A stretch of 64,000 nt of DNA, taken from assembly GCF_018320785.1 (NCBI RefSeq), contig NC_054867.1, positions 20,108,855 through 20,172,854 on the forward strand, written 5' to 3'. Source of the DNA: Cheilinus undulatus. Its lineage: Eukaryota; Chordata; Actinopteri; Labriformes; Labridae. Shown one piece after another: positions 48,825-58,932 of the stretch. Both the position numbers and the translations under genes were made by a program. The notes beneath the pieces are model-generated. The model saw only the letters and a list, made by a program, of their open reading frames with translations, was not told where the DNA came from and ran no database searches. Each line of letters begins with the position of its first letter. The stretch's first letter is position 1.

Positions 48825-49899
48825 GGTCACTCAATCTCCAACTTCTCCATCAAAAGAACTAGACAAGAGGACAAATGAAATACAGCAACGCAATACATGG
48901 GAAATCCAACGGTACTGCTACTGCTTAGGAAACAGAAAGTTTACGATTAATTCCAATGATTTGGTCATACCGTTAGTTTTAAAGGGCAATATTCATGTTT
49001 ATGATTCAACTACCGCGCAGAATCCAGGCTGTCAGAACCGCGAGACCACCCATGCAAAAATTGGACGGAAACGGCTATCAAGCTAACAACAAAGCTAAGC
49101 TATACCAACCATAACGACATTTGGTATCTATCAGTTCTGCTGTAAATATCCCAGGAATTACATACTCAACCAAGAAATAAAGACTTTAAAACTGATATTT
49201 AGTTTAATATGAAAGTAAATATAAAAACAAACCTACAACTGAGGATTCCTCCTTTTATTTGGATGATAGGTCACTTTTTGGGAGTGGTAACGTCACCTTA
49301 CTTCCTGGTACGGCCCGTATTTCGTGCAGCACAAACACAAATCATATATTAATCATTCATTAAGTAATATAATTTAACAACGTATGAAATACCCTTTCCA
49401 ACCCAACGCTTCTATGTACATTTGGTTATTTTTTAGAAGAAAGCCATGTGAATGACGTATTTCTTTTCTTGTGGGAACTTTATCTTAGTTGTGTTTTTAC
49501 ACGGATGACATTAAATGTAGCTCCCGGATGTTGGTGCGGTAACGTGTGTTTTGAAAAGTTGATACGCATGGGACTCTAGGGAAGAATTGTTACATGAAAA
49601 TGCGACTTTTGAAACCGAGCAGGATTTTTTAAACTCCGCTTTATGTTGTTGTAGTCATCGCTACACCCTCGGCTAAATCGGTTTTTATTTTTGTTTGGAC
49701 CAGTTTGTTTTTTTTCAATCGTTAACTGAATTTCTTTGGCTAACAGTTAGCTCGTACAAGCTCTGTAGAGAGTTGATAACTCTTTCTTTTCCATTTTGTT
49801 TATTGGCTGGTGTCGTTGGCTTGATCAACATATCGTATTTGAGGATTTGTTTGAATCGTAGTTGTATTATTTGCGAAGACCAGCAGAAGTGTCGTTAAA
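48825..49899. promoter_or_regulatory. Shared intergenic promoter region of zbtb49 and lyar
   Basis: The head-to-head start codons of zbtb49 (minus) and lyar (plus) are about 1.1 kb apart. Within the gap, an ETS-like ACTTCCTG at 49,300-49,307 sits next to a CRE-like TAACGTCAC at 49,288-49,296. Both are motifs frequent in housekeeping bidirectional promoters. TATA boxes at canonical spacing were not recognised. The 5'UTR boundaries are not defined by sequence alone. Confidence 0.55.
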
Positions 49900-50021
49900 A
49901 TGGTGTTTTTCACGTGTAACGGCTGTGGCGAATCCCTGAAGAAAGCTCAGGTTGATAAACATGTGAATATCTGTCGGGGTTGCCAGGTCCTTTCTTGCAT
50001 CGATTGTGGAAAAGACTTTTG
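49900..50021 (+). CDS. lyar: LYAR, coding exon 1
   Basis: It starts with ATG at 49,900 (MVFFTCNGCGESLKKAQVDKH) and ends TTTTG|GTAAGT. It encodes the first LYAR-type C2HC zinc finger (C6, C9, H21, C25) and the start of the second (CQVLSCIDCGKDF). LYAR is a nucleolar protein linked to ribosome biogenesis and cell growth. The start fits the conserved MVFF beginning of the family. Confidence 0.95.
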
Positions 50022-50144
50022 GTAAGTTGTCTTTTTTTTCTGTTTCATTATTAATTAACACTGACTCAATATCCCAACTTGGAGCTAGCTCCAAAAGCTG
50101 GAGCTTCATGACTGAAATGGTATTTCTCTGTTCATGTCCTACAG

Positions 50145-50259
50145 GGGTGACGACTACAAGAACCACGTTAAATGTATCAGTGAGGACCAGAAGTATGGAG
50201 GAAAAGGTTTTGAGGCGAAGGCAAACAAAGGAGACGTGAAACAGCAGCAGTGGATACAG
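50145..50259 (+). CDS. lyar: LYAR, coding exon 2
   Basis: A 115-bp exon (acceptor CTACAG, donor GTAATC) completing the second zinc-finger unit (DDYKNHVKCISEDQKYGG). The basic, glutamine-containing stretch KGDVKQQQWIQ follows. It joins exons 1 and 3 in phase. Confidence 0.94.
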
Positions 50260-50355
50260 GTAATCGCAAATAAATTACACAGTTTTTTTTTCTTTTTTTT
50301 TTTTTAGGTGGTTTTATTTTGATCTCGCTTCATGTTTTTTTTTCAATTCCCACAG

Positions 50356-50463
50356 AGAGTACACGAAGCCATGAACAAGCCTGGGATTAGTGCAAAACTA
50401 AAGGATGTGCTTAGACAAGTCAGTACATATGACAACGTCCCACGGAAGAAGGCAAAGTTTCAG
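50356..50463 (+). CDS. lyar: LYAR, coding exon 3
   Basis: A 108-bp exon (acceptor CCACAG, donor GTTTGT) encoding RVHEAMNKPGISAKLKDVL and then YDNVPRKKAKFQ, a conserved helical segment of the family. In frame with its neighbours. Confidence 0.93.
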
Positions 50464-50589
50464 GTTTGTGTTATCGAAATCCAACCACAAGTTTTGTGTC
50501 TTATTCATAGGATGTAAAGTAAGGAGCACACTTCAACAATTTAACATTTTAAGATGCACAGTCCAAAAAAGTAAAACAAAATCCTAGTA

Positions 50590-51150
50590 CTTTTTTAATA
50601 CGGAGCATGGCAGATACGTACCACAATGAACCCAATTCAACATGCAGTCTTCTTCACCATCAGCTGGAATGTGTTTGCTGTGGTTTGCCTCACCTTGCAT
50701 GCATATTGAATAGATTTATTAATAATTTAACCTATTTGCCATACTCAAATACTGTAAGTAATTCATCTATTGACACAAATGCTGTAAGAAGGCTCTCTGT
50801 GGTAAAATGTCTCACCTCATATGCACATTTGCACTAATCAACTATCTTAAATAATCTTACCTACGTCCATATCTGCCTCTATCCTTACATATTTTATACT
50901 TCTGATCACGTCTAGTAAGCATTCTTACACCCATTGCACAGCTTATAACCACACAATCAATGCACACAGATGTACTAGAAACACCTAACAAGAGCTTGTA
51001 CGTATTTAAATCTTAACCTCTTTTTCAGTTTTATTTTTTTCTATATTAAATGTTAAATTCCTTTACACTGAGAGCAAGGCTAACTTGAGTGAAATTCCTT
51101 GTTGCCTAAGCATACTTGGCCAATTAAGTTGATTGATTCTGATTAGAGAG
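50590..51150. repeat. Possible LINE/SINE 3' remnant in lyar intron 3
   Basis: The stretch ends with TTGATTGATTCTGATT at 51,131-51,146, preceded by GTGAAATTCCTTGTTGCCTA. Both resemble the 3' ends of fish non-LTR elements. No coding remnant was recognised, so the call is weak. Confidence 0.35.
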
Positions 51151-51380
51151 AGGTTTTGCCTGGGACTCCATGTCTTAGGCAAGACTATGTACCCACAGCT
51201 ATCATCTGTAAATTGTGTGTGAAAGAGGGATCATGATATGTAGAGTAAGTGAAAGAGTAATCAAAAGACTAGAACTAAAAGTGCAGTCTGTCATTTTGAC
51301 GGCTGCATCGTCATTGTCTTCTGTGTTTTTAGACTTGCATACATAAACTAATACATTTTTTTGTTTCACCTTTTCCTCAG

Positions 51381-51461
51381 AACTGGATGAGAAACAGCCT
51401 TAAAATAGCCAACACCAGTCTTCATGATGAAGTGTGGGAAATCCTTGCTGAAGCCGACAAA
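51381..51461 (+). CDS. lyar: LYAR, coding exon 4
   Basis: An 81-bp exon (acceptor CCTCAG, donor GTAAAT) encoding NWMRNSLKIANTSLHDEVWE and ILAEADK. The following intron is about 1.7 kb. Confidence 0.93.
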
Positions 51462-53182
51462 GTAAATCACTCCTCATTATTATTATTTTTTTTTTTATGT
51501 TTGTTTGACTCTGAAGGTAACTCCTACTGTGCTTGTAAAGAGTACATTATTAGAAAGTTATTTTGGTTAGCTTGGTTATAATTACATGAAATACAATTTA
51601 CAGGCTTTCTGTTTCTCAGGGGTACAAAAGAATGCTGGAAGAATAACTTTACATGAATGGTGTCACCTCTTAACAGCCATCTTACACAGCCATATTTGAG
51701 CTGTATCAGAAAAGACCACATAACAGTTGAGTGTTCTTTTTTTAAAGTCCACTGTTGTAATATAGAATCTGATCGAATATTTTGTTTCCATCGAGAGGTC
51801 TGATTCAGTTTGATGTTGTGTTATATTTAATCAGAAAAATGTACAAAATGAAGAAATAAGGATTTTTTGTAGCCTATTCTTAAAAATGGGTCTTGAATGA
51901 TTGCATGATATGCTATGCATAACATCTCTGCTGCTGTAAAAAAAGTTTCAAACCAGTATTTTGACTCAAATTTCAGGTTAAAGAAATACTGCAACTTCAG
52001 CGATTTGAAAATTGCAGCAGGCCATATTGCGATTTAATATAATTTTCAATTAATTGCCAAGCCCTTATTTCCATGATAAAAACTTGGAAAGGGTCCCAAA
52101 TAAGTGACCATTACATCCCACCCAAAAAGGGTGGAGCTACGCACTGACATCACTGCTTAGCCAGGCAGCAAAAACACAGCTGTCTGCTCTATGAGGAGTT
52201 GGTGAAAATGAGAGGAAAACAGACCAATATCTACTTTAATTAGGATGCTTGAACTTGACCGAGAATGTTCGTCTCCTAAAGACACAGTGGACCGTAGACA
52301 TTGATATATGGTTGTAACTCTGGTTTCCTTACATTATATGGACCTGATTTCAAGTACATAAAGCAGAGCCTGAAGGCACACATCAGCCTAATTCATCAAT
52401 GATGGATGTGAAACTGAATTAATGTCAAAGTTTTGTAATTACAAAGCTTCAGATCAGTTGTTTCTCCATATTTCAGTGATTCATTCAATTTGAAGTTTTG
52501 GTAATCTGTGAAAAGATTGCTCTGTTGTTAAATCTGTTTGCAAAAATGCAGGTTGTATTTTCAAACAGGACCATTACCCTGGTTTTCTTACTTAATCTAG
52601 TTCAGTCTTAACACGTGTGGAACATTTATTTTACTGCTAATGTGAGAAATACACACAGTACAAAACTAAACTTTTATATTTAGTTGTATGAACTGTTTAA
52701 GCGTCAGATACATTCCCTTCATAAACCGTTCACAGAAATCACTTCAATATTCAACCAAATTAGTGTCAAGTGCCTTTCACCTTAGAAATAATATCATGGT
52801 TGATTTGCTCTAATTTAGGTTTTTAATTTTCCTTTGAGATAAGAGGAGGAAGAGCAGAGTGGGGTGTAGTTCATCACCTCCAACTGAATACTTGTTGTAG
52901 CTTCTGTAATAGCCCAATTTTTTATGTAAACATATTCCATCAGCTGAGGTTCTGTACTGGCCGCGATGAACAACATGAAGATGTAGTTATTTAAATGATC
53001 TGTGTTTAGAGCATATGATATGTCTGGTTTGTACTTGTGATTTATTGTAATGAAATGGAAGAAAACACGACAGCCATTGTTTTCTTTAGGGCATTTTCTT
53101 TGATTTGTCTTTTCAAATACTTTTTCTTCCCCATATTTAAAGTTTCCCAACTGACTTTCATTACTCATCTATAATCCCACAG

Positions 53183-53495
53183 CCTCCCGAAGCCCCACTG
53201 AAGAAAGCAGCAGCTCAACCAACAGTGGCTGAAGTCAAAGCAGATACTAATGGAAATGAATATCAGAATGGTGATTCTGATGTAAAAAAGAAACTCAATA
53301 AACGAGAGCGTAAAGAGGCTCGTCAGCAGAAGAACAAGAAAGCTTCTAAAATGTCGGCTGCACAGGAGCTGGAAGAAGAGCAGGCAGGCAAAAAGAAGAA
53401 AAAGGACAGGAAGAGAAAGCACACCTCTGATGATGAAGAGGAGCAGAATGGGCATGCAGCTGAAGTTGAGACATATAGCAAGAAATCAAAGACAA
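53183..53495 (+). CDS. lyar: LYAR, coding exon 5 (basic linker)
   Basis: A 313-bp exon (acceptor CCACAG, donor GTAAGC) encoding a lysine-, glutamate- and arginine-rich segment (KLNKRERKEARQQKNKK, then AGKKKKKDRKRKH), predicted coiled coil and nucleolar-targeting type. This low-complexity middle part varies in length among species. Confidence 0.9.
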
Positions 53496-53705
53496 GTAAG
53501 CCATTTTCCTAAGGTCTGCTCTTAATATGCATCCCGATTCTCTAAGAGTGTTTGTGTCTGTAGCTCAAGCGCATTCATGGCCACTTCGTGTTGAAAAGTA
53601 AACACTGAGCTATAAAACAATGGTCACCCCTCAGGCTTCTGTATAACCAATTATTGAACTCCTCTGTTTATTACTCTAATAATTGGTTTTACATTCCTTT
53701 TTCAG

Positions 53706-53774
53706 GAGACTCAGCAGAAGAGGACAATGCAGCGCAGATATCCGAGGAGGCTGACGATCAACAGGTCCCCAAAG
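53706..53774 (+). CDS. lyar: LYAR, coding exon 6
   Basis: A 69-bp exon (acceptor TTTCAG, donor GTAAGA) encoding an acidic stretch (DSAEEDNAAQISEEADDQ) between the basic linker and the C-terminal domain. Phase 1 at both ends. Confidence 0.88.
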
Positions 53775-53933
53775 GTAAGATGGTTTAACTGAGAGACTTG
53801 ACTAGGCAGCTTTTCACAGACTAAACTGAGATGTAAAAGAATTAAACCACCAGGGGTCAGTGTTGTGCTGTATCTATAATTTAAGCACCATCAGTTAATC
53901 CAGCCACATTTAATTTATCTTATTAATTTACAG

Positions 53934-54019
53934 GCAAATTTAACTGGAAGGGAAATATCAAGACTGTGCTGAGAGGCTCACCAGACCAAGAACTGGCACT
54001 CAAGAAACTTAAGAAAAAG
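53934..54019 (+). CDS. lyar: LYAR, coding exon 7
   Basis: An 86-bp exon (acceptor TTACAG, donor GTGAGT) encoding GKFNWKGNIKTVLRGSPDQE and LALKKLKKK. FNWKGNIK begins the conserved C-terminal domain. Confidence 0.92.
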
Positions 54020-54178
54020 GTGAGTAATGGCTTGTTTTAATTAACCTGCATCAATCTGGTTGATATTTTATTTGTTTGTAAAGTGCCTAATTTTACCATT
54101 AGGCCCTGCATGTTTTTTTCTGTAAACATTTTATTTTTAAATATCTTTTTCTAATAGGATATTAATTGTTTCTTGCAG

Positions 54179-54316
54179 GTTTTGGCAGCCTACTACTCAC
54201 ACACTGGTGAACAAAATTATAAAACAGAGTCAGAGGTACTAGCCATTTTCAACAAGAAGATCAGCAAAAATCCCAAATTTAGAGTTCTGAAAGACAAAGT
54301 GAGGCTTGTAAAGTAG
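54179..54316 (+). CDS. lyar: LYAR, coding exon 8 (last)
   Basis: The terminal exon (acceptor TTGCAG) encodes VLAAYYSHTGEQNYKTESEV, continues to FRVLKDKVRLVK and ends with TAG at 54,314-54,316. AATAAA follows at 54,364-54,369. The complete coding sequence totals 1,032 bp (343 residues), slightly shorter than the human protein (about 379), mainly in the basic middle region. Confidence 0.94.
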   Translation, partial: VLAAYYSHTGEQNYKTESEVLAIFNKKISKNPKFRVLKDKVRLVK

Positions 54317-54363
54317 TTTCACTATTCTTTGGCATGAAATGTATTTTGTTCATAGACTTTTTA

Positions 54364-54369
54364 AATAAA
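54364..54369 (+). terminator. lyar: lyar polyadenylation signal
   Basis: AATAAA, 48 bp after the lyar stop codon, followed by an A-rich stretch. A short 3'UTR is likely. Confidence 0.75.
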
Positions 54370-56225
54370 AAAACTCCATCCTTCCCTGGGTGTTCTTATG
54401 CACATGATTTAATCTTAAAGATTAAACAGTTTTCTAACTGAATGATATGTCCTGGCGTTTTTCACTATGCTTATGGATGAAATTGCCGTAGCCTGAGGAA
54501 ACATTCAACTTGAAGAAAATTCACAGTACCCATAGATTTTAACTAGTGAATCTTTTCAAAGTCATACATTTTGGTGATCTTGAGGCCTTAACATGCTTAC
54601 GTACATTTTGTAAAGTCTTATATCTAAATGACAGATGCCTTATTTAAATCAGAAAAAAGGAATATTGTTACAATATGTATAGCAAATGATATGTTTTATA
54701 CTATTATTCAATTTTTTTCATAGTTTCTTTGTTTTTCATACCTTTTCCAGTATTTTGATAACATTTTCCTGAAATTAACTATCAACTGGTATATCAAAAA
54801 ATTCTTAAGATTGCTATGTTGAACTATGAGAAATTTGGGGCTACACTGAAAATTACCTAAGAATCTGTGTTTTTTAATGTATAAGATGACACATTGTGAC
54901 AGACGGCTGCTCTCCACATTCCAACCCCACAGTAAGGCTGGGAAATGGCACCTTATCTGTGGGATTGGATGTTGGAGTGGGGGAAGGGAAACGGGAGAGG
55001 TGCACCTGAGGTGAATTTGACTCTCACACGGGACAAAGCTAATGCACATTCCTCGGCACCCTGAACGGGGTTCACTTGGCCAGGGACACAGAAGCTCCAT
55101 AGAAGCAAGATGCTTGGTGTCAGCCTCAGGTGAAGTTTTAATGCAGTCTGATTTTCCACCACTAGAATGAGCAGCCTCTTTACCCTGTGTACACACAGTC
55201 AGCAGCAGGAGGAAGTCTGCCCAGCTTTATGAAGCTCTACTAATCCCAGCAGGTTTAACACAGGTGCTCATTCATCACACTGCTTACCTGTAATTGTATA
55301 TTGCCTACTTTGGGTATTAGTCAAGCTGTTACTCAAGTTTGGCAGTATTAAACTTATGTTTTCTAGTCTTCAGTGAGACTCAGTGTTGCTTAATGCTTCT
55401 GTTTAATCCAGGCCCCACAGGATACTCTGAAACTGAAACAAGGCCCAACGCTACTGTTGCAAAACAAATCTAGGTGGACAGATCAATATTTGATTTCCGC
55501 AATAAGATATAGTAGGATTACTTGTGAGGGCATATTTTTCCCCCGGGACCTCTCCTTAACTTCAGTTATTTCTCTGTAAAACTGCATCACCCTTTTGATG
55601 AAGTATGACTAAAATGTCTAACCTTCTTCATTGTGTCAGTTCTTGCAGGATTTGTCTGTCAGTTTCAGATTCACCTAATCCATCACCTTTATGAGGCCTG
55701 AAGGAACAAGAAGTTTTGACCATTAACAAAGAGGAAATGTGTTGTAACGCCTCTTTTAAAAAACTCCAACTTCTTGCCTTGTCTTTCCAAGTTTCTAGTA
55801 GGGACCAGCATGGGTAAGCTCTAAAGTGTCATCACTATGTGCAGGGTTGTAATCCAGCTCAACAATATGGCCTGCCAGAATTATCTCATTTAAATATCCC
55901 CAATGACCGGGTTGGCGCCAAAAGAGTTAAATATCTGGGGCTTAGCCTAAACTTAAGAGAGTCTGGGGACATGCTCCCCTAGACATTTTTTAAATTACCA
56001 GACAATTTTCTGCACTTTTTAAAGTTATCTTAAAAACAAATCTATACATTTCCAGTAAAATTATACAACTTCAGCTTTAAAAATGTCCTCTAGAACCAAT
56101 GTCCTTTTAAATATGTAATTATTCTCAATATGCCTTCATCATAATGAAATCATGTTGAAGGTCATTATTTTGGCAAAAAATGCTTGATGTGTATTTTTTA
56201 AGTTATCCAACATGGGGGGGGATTT
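54370..56225. other. Intergenic stretch between lyar and a Tc1 element
   Basis: AT-rich with only short frames and no recognised domain. The longest (54,708-55,196, minus) is not conserved-looking and contains no domain. Confidence 0.45.
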
Positions 56226-57430
56226 CAGGTACATCTAAAAAAATTAGAATATCATGAAAAGTTCAATATTTTTTGTCACTCATGTCAGAAAGTGAAACCC
56301 AAATATTATATAGACTCATTACACATAGAGTGAAATATTTCAAGCCTTTATTTCTTGAAAAGTTGATGATTATGATGATTATGGCGTACATATAATGAAA
56401 ACCCAAAATTCAGTGTCTCTGGAAATTCGAATATTACATAAGACAGACATAAACAGAAATGTCAGGCTTCTGAAAAGTATGCTCATTTCTATGCCTTCAG
56501 TACTTGGTTGGGCATCCTTTTGCATGAATTACTGCATCAATGCGGCATGGCATGGAGGCGATCAGCCTGTGGCACTGCTCAGGTATAATGGAAGCCCAGG
56601 TTGCTTTGATAGCGGCCTTCAGGTCATCTACATTGTTGGGTCTGGTGTCTCTCATCTTCCTCTTGACAATACTCCATAGATTCTCTATGGGGTTCAGGTC
56701 AGGCCAGTTTGCTGGCCAATCAAGCACAGTAACACCATGGTCACTGAACCAGCTTTTGGTACCTTTGGCAGTGTGGGCAGGTGCCAAGTCCCGCTGGAAA
56801 ATGAAATCAGCATCTCCATCAAGCTTGTCAGCAGAAGGAAGCATGAGGTGTTATAAAATGTCCTTGTAGATGACTGCGTTGACTGTGGACAGCAGAAAAC
56901 ACAGTGGATCAACACCAGCAGATGCCATGGCAACCCAAATCATCACTGACTGTGGAAACTTCACACTGGACTTCAAGCAACATGGATTCTGTGCCTCTCA
57001 ACTCTTCCTCCAGACCCTGGGACCTTGATTTTCAAATGACATGCAACATTTATTGTCATCTGAAAAGAGGACTTTGGACCACTGAGCAACAGTCTAGTTC
57101 TTTTTCTCCACAGCCCAGGTAAGACGCTTCTGACATTGTCTCTGGTTCAGGAGTGGCTTGACACGAGAAATGTGACATTTGTAGCCCATGTCTAGGATTG
57201 GTCTGTGCGTAGTGGCTCTTGTTGATGCGCTGACTCCAGCCTGAGTCCTCTCCTTGTGAAACTCCCCCAAAATCTTGATGTGTGTTTCACACATCCATCT
57301 AGAAAACCACTCATAGACAGTGATTGGGAAAGGGCAGAGCCTTTGAAAAAAAAAACTCGGAGGATAATTGGATGAACATTCTGTCACATCTTTACGTGAT
57401 GTAGCCGCTACCAAGCTGTACCCCTACTGA
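56226..57430 (-). mobile_element. Tc1/mariner element with long transposase remnants
   Basis: The left terminus CAGGTACATCTAAAAAAATT, then TAGAATATCATGAAAAG, matches in inverse the terminus at 63,660-63,710. Minus-strand frames give, in order, the helix-turn-helix region (YKCHISRVKPLLNQRQCQKR, 57,100-57,200), a central region near 56,900, and a 115-residue catalytic C-terminal part (56,497-56,844). That part includes RDLAPAHTAKGTKSWF, then WPDLNPIENLWS, the second Asp and the Glu of the DD34E triad. It is better preserved than the other Tc1 copies but is still frameshifted, and its right terminus is missing. Confidence 0.88.
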
Positions 57431-58760
57431 AGGAGTAAACTTCATACAGAACTGCATAACGTGAACCATGGCGACCACAGACATGTCAGGTTATGACTAT
57501 GGCGTTTTTGAAAAGAAAACAACTCACTGCTGTTCTTTGTTCTTTTTTGTAACAAAGAAATGTCGTCAAGTTTTGATCAAACTGGTACTTTAGCAGAATC
57601 CACGCTAATGTCTTCTGTCATAATTGCACCGGCCTCTTGCTGCTGCTCGCTTATGCCATGACTCTGCTGTGCCCAAAAGTACTGCCCCTCGTTGCTGATT
57701 GGTCTTGCCACTTTCTAGCCAGGCCCAAACAGTTCAGACAGGAGCTTTGCCAGTGATGCGCGTATCCATCTGCTTTTCAAGGATAATGTGAATCTTTAAA
57801 AAATAAAAAGAAGTTAAAGGTGCAGTGTGTAAAATTGGGACTATCAACATCTAACAGTCAATTCTTTAAAGAGTTGACAGTTTGAATCATAGATATTAAT
57901 ATAGTCCACACATTTCAAACGAGACCAGTTGGTGAAGTAAGACTTTCAGCAAACCCACAAACTAAACAGATATTTGAAAGCCATGATTGGGTTCTACATC
58001 TTTTCTGAAGTATAAAAATGTGTCCCAGCTCCTGAAACATAATACAGTTATATTTATTTCTATGCAAATACTGATATGAAGCAATCAAAGTTAGCATAAC
58101 ATGCTTGTCTAGGTTATTTCTTAATTTTGTCCTCAACAGTTGAGTGTGGATGAAGGTTAGTATCCAGTTTAAGTTATAAAAGATGGAATTTATGGATTAA
58201 AATCTTCAAATTGCTCTTATCATCACAGTAGCATCTCCTGTCTATATGAAGCCCCATTTAACAAAAACAAAAAAAAGGCAGAAATCACACCCATATTGTC
58301 ACATTCTTTTTTTTTTCTTTTAAATCAAGCTTAAAGATATGGGGCTTAGGCCCCGCAGGCCACCCCCTTGCTCTGCCTTTGTCAATAAACCTTTTAAGGA
58401 TAAATCACAGCACAGCAATGACCTCATGGCACTACCAGAATAAACCCTGTGGCCAGATTAAAATAGGAGACGTCTGAGCATTGTCTCCCTCACTTAGAGG
58501 CTTTGGTCAATTTTTAATCACGGGCAAAAAAACAAACAAACAGAGGTCTATAGTTTAAATTTAACTTGTGTGAAAAAAAAACAAGAAAACAGATTTTAAA
58601 AATTATTTAGTTGTGTATTTTCTATACATATCACTTTTATCTATCTAAAACTTTTTTTAATCTATCGTCATTAGTTAAAATCTGTCATTTTCATTATTGC
58701 ATGATAAACAAAAGGATGTCGCTTTCAACTGCGTCATAAAAACGCGACTACTGTGTTTCT
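57431..58760. other. Intergenic stretch upstream of tmem128
   Basis: AT-rich without a supported exon. T- and A-rich runs at about 58,307-58,322 and 58,570-58,580. Confidence 0.4.
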
Positions 58761-58768
58761 ATTCCAGT

Positions 58769-58777
58769 GCGGAAGTG
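58769..58777 (+). promoter_or_regulatory. tmem128: ETS-type site upstream of tmem128
   Basis: GCGGAAGTG, a strong ETS/GABP consensus, lies 56 bp upstream of the tmem128 ATG. Such sites are common at TATA-less housekeeping promoters. Inferred function only. Confidence 0.5.
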
Positions 58778-58832
58778 CCGCCTTATCACCAGTTAGCATT
58801 TGCAGCTGGTGTAATTCAACGGAAACATCATA

Positions 58833-58932
58833 ATGTTGAACGACAGCGAGCTTGCAACGTTGCGGAACAGATTTAAAAAAGATGCCGAGTTTCTTATGCG
58901 AACAACGACACACGATGACGGAGATGAAAAGA
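58833..58932 (+). CDS. tmem128: TMEM128, coding exon 1
   Basis: It starts with ATG at 58,833 (MLNDSELATLRNRFKKDAEF) and ends at donor AAGA|GTAAGC after DDGDEK. It encodes the cytoplasmic N-terminus of a small four-span membrane protein of unknown function. No signal peptide is seen, as expected. Synteny with lyar and zbtb49 supports the assignment. Intron 1 is 2.8 kb. Confidence 0.82.
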
